This document shows positions 1-5,793 of a stretch of DNA of 7,723 nucleotides, in pieces (within the stretch, counting starts at the first letter, position 1; every line of letters starts with the position of its first letter). Source of the stretch: Faecalibacterium sp. UBA1819 (GTDB lineage: Bacteria > Bacillota > Clostridia > Oscillospirales > Ruminococcaceae); the NCBI GenBank assembly GCA_002315015.1, contig DCEX01000013.1, forward strand, positions 78,546 to 86,268, given 5' to 3'. The translations under genes and the position numbers were made by a program. Below the pieces are notes generated by a model. The model was not told the DNA's origin, did not search any database, and was given only the letters and a program-made list of their open reading frames with translations.

Positions 1-19
1 AGGGGGCTAGCCCTCTTTT
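1..19 (+). terminator. Probable rho-independent terminator of an upstream plus-strand gene (left part may be cut off)
   Basis: The first 16 bases can fold around the perfect palindrome GGGCTAGCCC (4-13), extended by a G-T, a G-C and an A-T pair, and are followed by TTTT at 16-19. The shape resembles the better terminator at 5441-5469, which also has a G-rich arm, a short loop, a C-rich arm and a T run. If it is real, a rightward gene ends just left of the window and converges on spoIVB. The A-rich left side expected of the full structure lies outside the window, so this is tentative. Confidence 0.45.
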
Positions 20-38
20 CCATTTAAGATAGATCTTT

Positions 39-72
39 AGTTTGTGGAAAAGCAAAGCTTTTGCGACAAACT
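39..72. repeat. Imperfect inverted repeat, second hairpin of a 3'-end element
   Basis: The arms AGTTTGT (39-45) and ACAAACT (66-72) are exact reverse complements. Inside them GAAAAGC (47-53) faces GCTTTT (57-62) across a three-base loop (54-56), with a small unpaired bulge between the two paired segments. On the minus strand it lies directly after the 77-101 hairpin behind spoIVB. Its right half belongs to a 22-base sequence that recurs at 7702-7723 with one mismatch, so it is likely a dispersed element and not a chance hairpin. Confidence 0.6.
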
Positions 73-75
73 GAA
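54..75 (-). repeat. 22-base repeat, copy 1 (behind spoIVB)
   Basis: Read on the minus strand this begins TTCAGTTTGTCG and ends AAAAGCTTT. It agrees with 7702-7723 at 21 of 22 bases; the only difference is at its 13th base (C here, A there). It follows the 77-101 hairpin after one extra base. Confidence 0.8.
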
Positions 76-76
76 A

Positions 77-101
77 GCTCTGCATCCAAACAATGCAGAG
101 C
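77..101 (-). terminator. Hairpin behind spoIVB, probable terminator or 3' end
   Basis: A perfect 9-bp stem (77-85 GCTCTGCAT with 93-101 ATGCAGAGC) has a seven-base loop and starts 30 bases past the spoIVB stop. On the minus strand it is followed by TTTCAGTTTGTCG and not by a long U run, so it is not a textbook intrinsic terminator. On the plus strand it is followed by CTTTTC, so it could serve convergent transcription from both sides. The hairpin after the 5794-7671 gene has the same CTGCA/TGCAG core and the same following sequence, which supports a shared 3'-end role. Confidence 0.55.
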
Positions 102-131
102 CTTTTCACTCCAATAATAAAGTCTTTTGCT

Positions 132-1361
132 TTACGATGCAAGTTGAGAGGGGTTCTGTGCTGCTGCATCTAAAGTCTCCAGCATATTCTCCCCGAAAAT
201 CGCATAACCGCGTGTGGGGTCGTTTACCAAAACATGCGTCACCGCTCCAATAAACTTGCCGTTTTGTATAATGGGGCTGCCGCTCATGCCCTGCACAATG
301 CCGCCCGTGGCTGCCAAAAGCTTAGGGTCGGTTACATGAATCACCATATTTCGGTTGGGGTCATCGGAATTGAGTGCAATTTTTTCGATTTGCACCTCAT
401 ATCGCTTTGGCTCTTGCCCTTCCAGCGTTGTGATGATTTCCGCTTTGCCTGTCATCACATCCTGTGCGAGAGCCGCCTCCATTTCTTCTCCCTTAATATA
501 AGAGGAAAGTGTGCCGTACACTCCCGACTCTCCGTTGACGCTGATGACGCCGGACGGCAGCGCCGTTAAAAAGCTTCCTTTCAGCTCGCCGGGGCTTCCG
601 GCTTCCCCGCGCACCACACCGGTGATGGAAACCGGAACAATTTCACCTTTTAAAAGAGAAATCGTCACGCCGGTGTCGGCATCGTGAATGGAATGCCCCA
701 GCCCTGCAAACATCTGATGGGTGCTTTCCGTAAAGGTGAGCGTACCGATGCCCGCCGAGGAGTCACGCACCCACATGCCGGTGCGGTATACCCCTGCCGA
801 AACGTCCTTGACTGCCGTCAGCATGACGCTTTTTTCTACGCCTTCGCGCAGATAGACCACTTCAGCGGGCGCACCTTTTAACTGCTGAATGGCTCCGGCC
901 ACATCCTCGTTTGTTTTCGTTTCGGTTCCCGCAATGGAAACGATGACATCCCCCATGCGCAAACCGGCATCCTTAGCAGGGTTTTGGTAGCCGGATTCCG
1001 TGTAAATATCGCTGAATCCCACCACCATGGCACCGTTGGCAAACATTTTAATGCCAAATGGCGTTCCGCACACTTGCACCACGCGGCGCTCTACCACCTT
1101 GGCACGCACCGTTTTAATCGGCACCAAGCCCGCAATGCTCAAATCGGCGTTATAAGATGCGCCGCTTTGCAAATTTGCCACTGCGTCACGCGGGCCGGAC
1201 GGAGTGCTGAACAAAAAAGGCATTCCTGCCACACGCACCCCATCGCCCGACCGCACCAAAAACGTATCCGGCAGCAGCGTACTAATGTACATGGCAAACA
1301 CAAATGCCGCCACCACCAAGCCCGATGTAAAAAAACACGTCCATTTGATGATTTTTTCCAT
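132..1361 (-). CDS. spoIVB: SpoIVB peptidase (sporulation serine protease, family S55)
   Basis: A 409-residue serine protease of the SpoIVB family (426 residues in Bacillus subtilis). In Bacillus it is made in the forespore, crosses into the intermembrane space and cleaves SpoIVFA, which triggers pro-sigma-K processing by SpoIVFB. Visible parts are one N-terminal membrane segment or uncleaved signal (about 8-29), a PDZ domain (about 105-185, with GLRMGDVIVSIAG), and the S55 peptidase domain. The catalytic residues are all present: His223 in GHSIHD, Asp345, and Ser360 in GMSGSPI. The Asp-Ser spacing of 15 equals that of B. subtilis Asp363/Ser378. The ATG at 1361 was chosen because AGGAGG lies 7 bases upstream; an in-frame GTG at 1379 lies upstream of that ribosome site and is rejected. 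The next gene upstream is a Ca2+ ATPase, 118 bases away. No spo0A follows in the 131 bases visible downstream, unlike the usual spoIVB-spo0A order. Confidence 0.95.
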   Translation of the reverse strand: MEKIIKWTCFFTSGLVVAAFVFAMYISTLLPDTFLVRSGDGVRVAGMPFLFSTPSGPRDAVANLQSGASYNADLSIAGLVPIKTVRAKVVERRVVQVCGTPFGIKMFANGAMVVGFSDIYTESGYQNPAKDAGLRMGDVIVSIAGTETKTNEDVAGAIQQLKGAPAEVVYLREGVEKSVMLTAVKDVSAGVYRTGMWVRDSSAGIGTLTFTESTHQMFAGLGHSIHDADTGVTISLLKGEIVPVSITGVVRGEAGSPGELKGSFLTALPSGVISVNGESGVYGTLSSYIKGEEMEAALAQDVMTGKAEIITTLEGQEPKRYEVQIEKIALNSDDPNRNMVIHVTDPKLLAATGGIVQGMSGSPIIQNGKFIGAVTHVLVNDPTRGYAIFGENMLETLDAAAQNPSQLAS

Positions 1362-1368
1362 TGGCTCG

Positions 1369-1374
1369 CCTCCT
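1369..1374 (-). promoter_or_regulatory. Ribosome binding site of spoIVB
   Basis: A perfect AGGAGG on the minus strand sits 7 bases before the ATG at 1361. It decides the start: the in-frame GTG at 1379 lies 5' of this site and would have it inside the coding sequence. Confidence 0.85.
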
Positions 1375-1388
1375 GACACACATCGTTT

Positions 1389-1414
1389 TTTCCGCCGCTT
1401 TCCCGCGGCGGAAA
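1389..1414 (-). other. Strong hairpin in the spoIVB leader
   Basis: A perfect 10-bp GC-rich stem (1389-1398 TTTCCGCCGC with 1405-1414 GCGGCGGAAA) has a six-base loop and lies between the Ca2+ ATPase and spoIVB, 14 bases upstream of the spoIVB ribosome site. On the minus strand it is followed by AAAAACG-type sequence with no U run, so it is not a normal terminator of the ATPase gene. It could mark an mRNA processing boundary, stabilise a 5' end, or limit read-through. The structure is seen directly; the role is open. Confidence 0.6.
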
Positions 1415-1479
1415 GTTCTTGTTTCAGTATGTCCCGAAAAAGGCGTTTTAATCATCGCATGAAAAAACGGTGCGGCAGC

Positions 1480-4035
1480 TCACTTGCCAAGTCCAAACAG
1501 AGTGCGAATCACCCAAGCCAGCACAGGCCCCACCGCCACTGCGGCAGCCACCCAGACAAGATAGGGCATCCCCACAGCGCAGGTGGAAAACAGCGCTTGC
1601 AGCGGCGGTGCATAAACCGACAAAACTGCCAAAAGCACCGAACATGCCGCCGCTGCACAAAGCCATGGGTTGCCACCAAAATGAATTCCCCTGCCCCGGC
1701 ACTCGAACAAATGCAGCATTTGGCTGAACACAACAGTTAAAAAACACGCGCTGCGCGCCAAAAGCAAATCTCCGCTTTGCGCAAGCACGACGCCATAACA
1801 CGCACAGGCCGCCGCACCCAACAGCACGCCGCGCAGCGCAATGACAGCACCAAGCCCATGCGCAAACAACCCTTCCTGTTTGGGGCGGGGCGGCTGCTCC
1901 ATAATATCCTCGGACGGCGGCTCCAAGCCAAGCGCAATGGCGGGCAATCCGTCGGTGAACAGGTTCACCAGCAAAATTTGAATGGGCAAAAGCATCACGG
2001 GGAGGCCCGTCAGCATTGCAAACAGCATTCCCGTCACTTCTCCCAAATTGGAAGTTAAAAGATAACGCACAAAGCGGCGGATGTTTTGATAAATGACACG
2101 TCCTTCCTCTACCGCCGACACAATGGTGGCAAAGTTGTCGTCAAGAATCACCACGCCGGATGCTTCCTTTGTTACGTCCGTTCCCGTTTGCCCCATGGCA
2201 ACGCCAATGTCCGCCTCTTTTACGGCGGGAGAATCATTCACGCCGTCGCCGGTCATTGCCGTAATCTGTCCCACCGCTTTATACGCGCGCACAATGCGCA
2301 GTTTGTGTTCAGGCGAAACACGCGCGTAGACGGGAACTTCCATGCAAATCTTGCGCAGCTGTTCGTCGGTCATTTTTTCCAGCTCCGCACCTGTCACCAC
2401 ACGGTCGGAACGATGTGCAATCTCCACGCTGGAGGCCACGGCCAACGCTGTTTGGGGGGCATCGCCCGTGATCATAACAGGCTTAATTCCTGCCGCCCTG
2501 CATTTACGCACCGCCGCGCGCACTTCTGCCCGCGGCGGGTCCATCATGCCCATCAGCCCCAAAAAGCACATGTTTTCCTCGCCGTCCTGCGGGTGATTTT
2601 CAGCAAACGCCAGCACACGCAGCGCACTTTTTGCCATTTCCTCCATTTTGCGGCGGATGCTCGCACGGTCTGCCTGTGTCATCGTGCGTTCCCCGCCTTC
2701 TTCCATGATGCGGGTGCAGCGCTCCAGCAAAATGTCCGGCGCACCCTTGCAAAGCAGCTTTTCCTGTCCGTTTGCTTGCCGCACCACCACACTCATCCGC
2801 TTTCTGGTGGAATCAAACGGCATTTCACCAACCACCCGATGAGTGCGCATGAGTACGTTTTTTTCTACGCCCGCCTTGGCCGCTGCCACCAGCACCGCCA
2901 CTTCGGTGGGGTCGCCGGAAGTTTCCAGCCGTTTGCCCTTGGCATGAATCTGCGCGGTGCTGCAAAGAGCGCCCGCTTCCAACAAAAGAGCCAGCGCCCT
3001 TGTGTTTCGCAAAGAAACCGGCGTACCTCCCTCTAAAATCTGTCCGTCACACGCTGAACCGCTGCCGCTTACGGTAAAATCGCGGCGGCACACCCAAACG
3101 CGCTGCACTGTCATTTTGTTTTGTGTAATCGTTCCCGTTTTATCGGTACAAATCACACCCGCACAGCCCAAAGTTTCCACTGCGTGGAGCCGACGGATGA
3201 CAGCGCCGCGCCGCAAAATACGCCCGACGGAAAGCGCAAGCGTAATGGTGACAATGGCCGGGAGGCCCTCCGGGATGGCCGCCACCGCCAACGAAACACC
3301 CGTGAGCAGCATGGTTAAAAAATCGTTGCCTTGCAGCCAGCCCAGGAGGGTGACTGCCGCACAGACCGTCAAGCACGCCGCCGCTACAAACCGTCCCAGC
3401 TGAGAAAGCTTTTCCTGAAGCGGCGTCGGCGCTTCCTCGGCTGTATCGACAAGGCCGGCAATTTTACCCATTTGGGTTTTCATGCCGGTTTTTGTTACCA
3501 GCGCTGCCGCATGGCCTGTCAGCACTGTACAGCCCATAAAAATTTCGTCCTGAACATTTTTGCGCACGGGCAGGCTTTCGCCTGTCAGCATGGATTCATC
3601 GCACGAGAGCTGCACCGCCTGTAAAATGCGGGCGTCCGCGGGAATCTTATCCCCCGCCTGCAAAATTAAAACGTCCTTGGGAACCACATAAGCCGTTGGG
3701 ATGGCCTGTTCGCGTCCGTCACGCCGCACACACGCGGTGGGGGCGCTTAACTCGTTCAGCGCTTCCAAGGTCTTTTCCGTTCGATATTCCTGCAAAAAGC
3801 CCATTAAAGCATTCACCAGTACAATGACAATGATGGCGATGGCTTCCGCCGTTTCGCCCATCAGCGCACTGACTAAGGTTGCACCCGCCAAAATGAGAAT
3901 CATCAAATCTTTAAATTGCGAAAAAAACATGGCGGCTGCGCTGTGCTTTTGACCCTTGGAAAGAATATTTTCCCCTTCGCTTTGCAAAAGCTCCTGCGCC
4001 TGCGCGGTAGAAAGTCCCTGTTCTTGATGCTGCAT
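1480..4035 (-). CDS. Calcium-transporting P-type ATPase (P2A/SERCA-PMR1-like)
   Basis: An 851-residue P-type ATPase that should export Ca2+ across the cell membrane at the cost of ATP. All family marks are in order: N-terminal cation ATPase segment, actuator TGES (151-154), M4 PEGLP (255-259), phosphorylation site DKTGT with Asp298, nucleotide domain KGAP (430-433), TGD (523-525), and hinge TGDGVND (595-601). The M5 and M6 ion ligands NLGE (663-666) and NLFTD (691-695) match SERCA's Asn768/Glu771 and Asn796/Thr799/Asp800, so Ca2+ is the likely ion. In M8 the place of SERCA Glu908 appears to hold Gln772. About ten membrane segments fit the length. The start at 4035 follows an AGGGAG 9 bases upstream; the open frame runs 63 codons further but reads through the AT-rich promoter region. 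spoIVB follows in the same direction after 118 bases. B. subtilis YloB, a relative, is reported as sporulation-expressed. Confidence 0.95.
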   Translation of the reverse strand: MQHQEQGLSTAQAQELLQSEGENILSKGQKHSAAAMFFSQFKDLMILILAGATLVSALMGETAEAIAIIVIVLVNALMGFLQEYRTEKTLEALNELSAPTACVRRDGREQAIPTAYVVPKDVLILQAGDKIPADARILQAVQLSCDESMLTGESLPVRKNVQDEIFMGCTVLTGHAAALVTKTGMKTQMGKIAGLVDTAEEAPTPLQEKLSQLGRFVAAACLTVCAAVTLLGWLQGNDFLTMLLTGVSLAVAAIPEGLPAIVTITLALSVGRILRRGAVIRRLHAVETLGCAGVICTDKTGTITQNKMTVQRVWVCRRDFTVSGSGSACDGQILEGGTPVSLRNTRALALLLEAGALCSTAQIHAKGKRLETSGDPTEVAVLVAAAKAGVEKNVLMRTHRVVGEMPFDSTRKRMSVVVRQANGQEKLLCKGAPDILLERCTRIMEEGGERTMTQADRASIRRKMEEMAKSALRVLAFAENHPQDGEENMCFLGLMGMMDPPRAEVRAAVRKCRAAGIKPVMITGDAPQTALAVASSVEIAHRSDRVVTGAELEKMTDEQLRKICMEVPVYARVSPEHKLRIVRAYKAVGQITAMTGDGVNDSPAVKEADIGVAMGQTGTDVTKEASGVVILDDNFATIVSAVEEGRVIYQNIRRFVRYLLTSNLGEVTGMLFAMLTGLPVMLLPIQILLVNLFTDGLPAIALGLEPPSEDIMEQPPRPKQEGLFAHGLGAVIALRGVLLGAAACACYGVVLAQSGDLLLARSACFLTVVFSQMLHLFECRGRGIHFGGNPWLCAAAACSVLLAVLSVYAPPLQALFSTCAVGMPYLVWVAAAVAVGPVLAWVIRTLFGLGK

Positions 4036-4044
4036 CGTCCACTT

Positions 4045-4050
4045 CTCCCT
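4045..4050 (-). promoter_or_regulatory. Ribosome binding site of the Ca2+ ATPase gene
   Basis: AGGGAG on the minus strand lies 9 bases before the ATG at 4035. It favours this start over codons further upstream, whose translation (rich in Lys, Asn, Phe and Ser) does not resemble the family's N-terminus. Confidence 0.7.
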
Positions 4051-4157
4051 TGCTTTTTGGCCTTGAATAATATAAACTATGAAAAAGAATCTATTTTTAT
4101 GAGAAACTTTTGAAGACAAACCGTCCGCTCGTTCGTTATATAGGCAAGAGAACCAAA

Positions 4158-4163
4158 AGGAGG
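4158..4163 (+). promoter_or_regulatory. Ribosome binding site of the glycosyltransferase gene
   Basis: AGGAGG lies 8 bases before the ATG at 4172. A TTG two codons earlier (4166) is in frame but only 2 bases from this site, too close to be used. Confidence 0.85.
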
Positions 4164-4171
4164 GCTTGCTG

Positions 4172-5425
4172 ATGCTTGTGTTTTTTAATCGATTCTTATT
4201 CGCCGCAAGCGTGATTTTCACCATATACGGGCTTTACTTCGCACTTATCGGTGTGCGGGGGCTGACGCGCAAAACGCCGTCGATTCCCAGCGCAAAGCCG
4301 CAAAAGCGCATTGCGTGCGTGGTTGCCGCCCGCAATGAGGCCGCCGTCATTGGCCCGCTGGTGGAAAGCCTGTTGGCACAGGATTACCCGCGTGAGCTGT
4401 TTGAGGTGATTGTTGCGCCGAACAACTGCACGGACAACACCGAGGCCATAGCCAAAAATGCAGGCGCACGCATTTTCCATCCGAAAGGCGTGATTCGCAG
4501 CAAGGGCGAGGTTTTGACGCAGGTAGTTGACGAAATTATCCTGAAAGAAAATTTTGACGGCATGTGCGTGTTTGACGCGGACAACTTGGCGGGCCGCGGC
4601 TTTTTGGCTCGCATGAACGACGCGCTTTGTGCCGGGATTCACGCTGCACAGGGTTTCCGCGATTCCAAAAACCCCGAGCAAACCGCCATTTCCGGCTGCT
4701 ACTCGATTTGTTACTGGATGCTCAACCGCTTTTACAACAGCGCCCGCGCTTCAATGGGGTTGTCGGCGCTTGTCAACGGCAGCGGCTTTGTCGTGAGCCG
4801 TGAGCTTTTGGAGGATTTGGACGGCTGGCACACGGTTACCATGACCGAGGATTATGAATTCAGCGCCCAATGTGCGCTGCGCGGCCACCGCGTTCACTTT
4901 ATCCCCGACGCTGTGATTTATGACGAGCAGCCCCTTACGTTTGCCCAAAGCTGGCGTCAGCGCCGCCGCTGGACCACCGGCAGCCTGCAAGGGCTGCAAG
5001 AGTATGGCTTTTCTCTGTTCCGTCAAGCCATTGTCAAAAAAAGCTGGATTTGCTTTGACATGTATCTCACCTTCTTGATGCCGTTTGTTCAGCTGCTGGG
5101 CGTCATTTTGGGTGCGCTTTCCGCCGCTCCCATTTTAATCTCCGGTGGGATTGTTCTGGGTGATATTGTAGTCAAGGGCATTGTGGCTCTTGTCACACTC
5201 ATGGGCGGTATGTTTATTGCCAGCATCCTCGCCACCATTTTTATGGCAGCATTGACTGTGGTACTTAAAAAAGGCAATCTCAATGGCATGGAGCGCGGAA
5301 TTGCTTCGTTCTGGCTGTTTGCGTTCAGCCACATGGTGCTCACGCTTCTCAGCTTCTTCCACAAGGAAACCAATTGGAAACCGATTGCACACACCAGCGT
5401 GAAACGTTTGGGCGATGTGGAATAA
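4172..5425 (+). CDS. Membrane glycosyltransferase family 2 (processive, QxxRW type)
   Basis: A 417-residue membrane glycosyltransferase with the GT-A fold of family 2, the group of cellulose, chitin, hyaluronan and poly-N-acetylglucosamine synthases. One membrane segment (about 3-28) comes first. The catalytic domain follows: VVAARNEAAVIGPLVESLLA (50-69) starts the nucleotide-sugar fold, DAD (135-137) is the metal-binding DxD, TED (225-227) carries the catalytic-base Asp, and QRRRW (263-267) is the QxxRW acceptor motif. About four hydrophobic segments close the protein (about 293-314, 316-336, 338-364, 376-396), so the active site faces the cytoplasm and the product is probably passed to or across the membrane. 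The sugar and product cannot be read from the sequence. The gene stands alone: divergent promoter on the left, strong terminator on the right, and no partner polysaccharide genes in the window. Start chosen from AGGAGG 8 bases upstream. Confidence 0.9.
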   Translation: MLVFFNRFLFAASVIFTIYGLYFALIGVRGLTRKTPSIPSAKPQKRIACVVAARNEAAVIGPLVESLLAQDYPRELFEVIVAPNNCTDNTEAIAKNAGARIFHPKGVIRSKGEVLTQVVDEIILKENFDGMCVFDADNLAGRGFLARMNDALCAGIHAAQGFRDSKNPEQTAISGCYSICYWMLNRFYNSARASMGLSALVNGSGFVVSRELLEDLDGWHTVTMTEDYEFSAQCALRGHRVHFIPDAVIYDEQPLTFAQSWRQRRRWTTGSLQGLQEYGFSLFRQAIVKKSWICFDMYLTFLMPFVQLLGVILGALSAAPILISGGIVLGDIVVKGIVALVTLMGGMFIASILATIFMAALTVVLKKGNLNGMERGIASFWLFAFSHMVLTLLSFFHKETNWKPIAHTSVKRLGDVE

Positions 5426-5440
5426 TCAATTGCATATGAT

Positions 5441-5469
5441 AAAAAAGGAGGGCTTGCCCCTCCTTTTTT
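5441..5469 (+). terminator. Strong intrinsic terminator of the glycosyltransferase gene (bidirectional shape)
   Basis: A perfect 12-bp stem (5441-5452 AAAAAAGGAGGG with 5458-5469 CCCTCCTTTTTT) with loop CTTGC starts 16 bases past the stop codon. The right arm ends in six T. The left arm starts with six A, so it can also stop transcription on the minus strand. Confidence 0.93.
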
Positions 5470-5471
5470 CG

Positions 5472-5489
5472 TACCGCTTTCATGCGGTA
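5472..5489. repeat. Small hairpin after the terminator
   Basis: TACCGC (5472-5477) and GCGGTA (5484-5489) form a 6-bp stem with a six-base loop directly after the main terminator. It has no U run. It may be a chance structure or add to the transcription boundary. Confidence 0.35.
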
Positions 5490-5627
5490 AATCGCCTTTT
5501 ATAACCTAACAAAAATAATTTTATCTTAAATATTATTATGTTTTAATACAATAAATATTTATTATGTAATGCATATACGATTAAAACTAAATAAAATTAA
5601 GTTCTTTTTCTTGTTTTGCCGTTTTTC
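5490..5627. other. AT-rich non-coding block upstream of the HprK/PEPCK-like gene
   Basis: No gene or plausible ribosome site is seen on either strand here. Bases 5503-5604 are strikingly AT-rich compared with the surrounding genes and include a perfect 14-bp palindrome AATAAATATTTATT (5550-5563). Such a block upstream of a promoter may act as a curved or UP-element-like region or as an operator. I see no tRNA, riboswitch or small gene in it. Confidence 0.5.
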
Positions 5628-5641
5628 CGAAAGCGCTTTAG
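5628..5641. promoter_or_regulatory. cre-like palindrome (possible CcpA site)
   Basis: Bases 5629-5639, GAAAGCGCTTT, match 11 consecutive positions of the ideal palindromic catabolite responsive element TGAAAGCGCTTTCA. The outer T on the left and the CA on the right are not conserved, which weakens the call. The site lies 13 bases upstream of the TTGACA box, a position from which CcpA is known to activate in some Bacillus genes. Function is inferred only. Confidence 0.35.
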
Positions 5642-5654
5642 CGCAGTAATACAG

Positions 5655-5684
5655 TTGACATCTAACCGCTTTTTCTGGTAAGGT
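5655..5684 (+). promoter_or_regulatory. Candidate sigma-A promoter of the HprK/PEPCK-like gene
   Basis: TTGACA (5655-5660) is a perfect -35 box. The best -10 at suitable distance is TAAGGT (5679-5684) after an 18-base spacer, matching only three of six positions. If used, transcription would start near 5691 and leave a leader of about 100 bases before the ATG at 5794. Confidence 0.35.
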
Positions 5685-5707
5685 TAAATCATTGATTCTA
5701 TTTTCGT

Positions 5708-5767
5708 CAGCACACTGCCCCGTGCCAGGGGACACAGGCGACGGTTCTGGGTGCATGGTGCTGCCTG
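5708..5767 (+). repeat. Structured leader with several pairings, REP-like in flavour
   Basis: Within 60 bases three inverted repeats overlap: CAGCAC (5708-5713) with GTGCTG (5758-5763), CCCC (5718-5721) with GGGG (5728-5731), and CAGGC (5735-5739) with GCCTG (5763-5767). The GGGGAC and GACGGTTCT words are reminiscent of palindromic repeats I recall from many clostridial genomes, but that is memory and not a search. It lies just upstream of the 5794 start, so it would be in the mRNA leader. It could be a degraded mobile repeat or a regulatory RNA fold. Confidence 0.4.
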
Positions 5768-5780
5768 ATGATGTGAAAGA

Positions 5781-5786
5781 GAGGGG
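5781..5786 (+). promoter_or_regulatory. Ribosome binding site of the HprK/PEPCK-like gene
   Basis: GAGGGG sits 7 bases before the ATG at 5794. In-frame starts at 5755 (ATG) and 5692 (TTG) lack such a site and would translate the structured leader. Confidence 0.7.
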
Positions 5787-5793
5787 TTTTGCT

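Larger units (their letters stand above)
4036..4171. promoter_or_regulatory. Divergent promoter region between the Ca2+ ATPase and glycosyltransferase genes
   Basis: These 136 bases separate the two divergent starts and are clearly more AT-rich than the genes. On the minus strand TATTAT (4067-4072) matches five of six bases of a sigma-A -10 box and sits 31 bases before the ATPase start, but I find no good -35 at 16-18 bases. On the plus strand AAGACA (4113-4118) and TATATA (4137-4142), 18 bases apart, are a weak sigma-A-like pair for the glycosyltransferase. Each box fits only four of six consensus positions. Position makes promoters likely here; the exact boxes are guesses. Confidence 0.45.

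Noticed and set aside
1362..1379. GTG at 1379 as an earlier spoIVB start
   Set aside because: The AGGAGG at 1369-1374 lies downstream of it and serves the ATG at 1361.
2086..3036. A 316-codon plus-strand open frame
   Set aside because: It lies wholly inside the Ca2+ ATPase gene on the opposite strand and has the His/Arg-rich composition of an antisense shadow.
4104..4123. A possible third copy of the 22-base repeat (CTTTTG then GACAAACC)
   Set aside because: It needs an inserted base and several mismatches, and it is in a promoter region with no hairpin beside it; chance similarity in AT-rich DNA is more likely.
5692..5793. Longer N-terminus for the last gene from TTG 5692 or ATG 5755
   Set aside because: Neither has a ribosome site, and the added residues would come from the hairpin-rich leader; the ATG at 5794 has GAGGGG 7 bases upstream.
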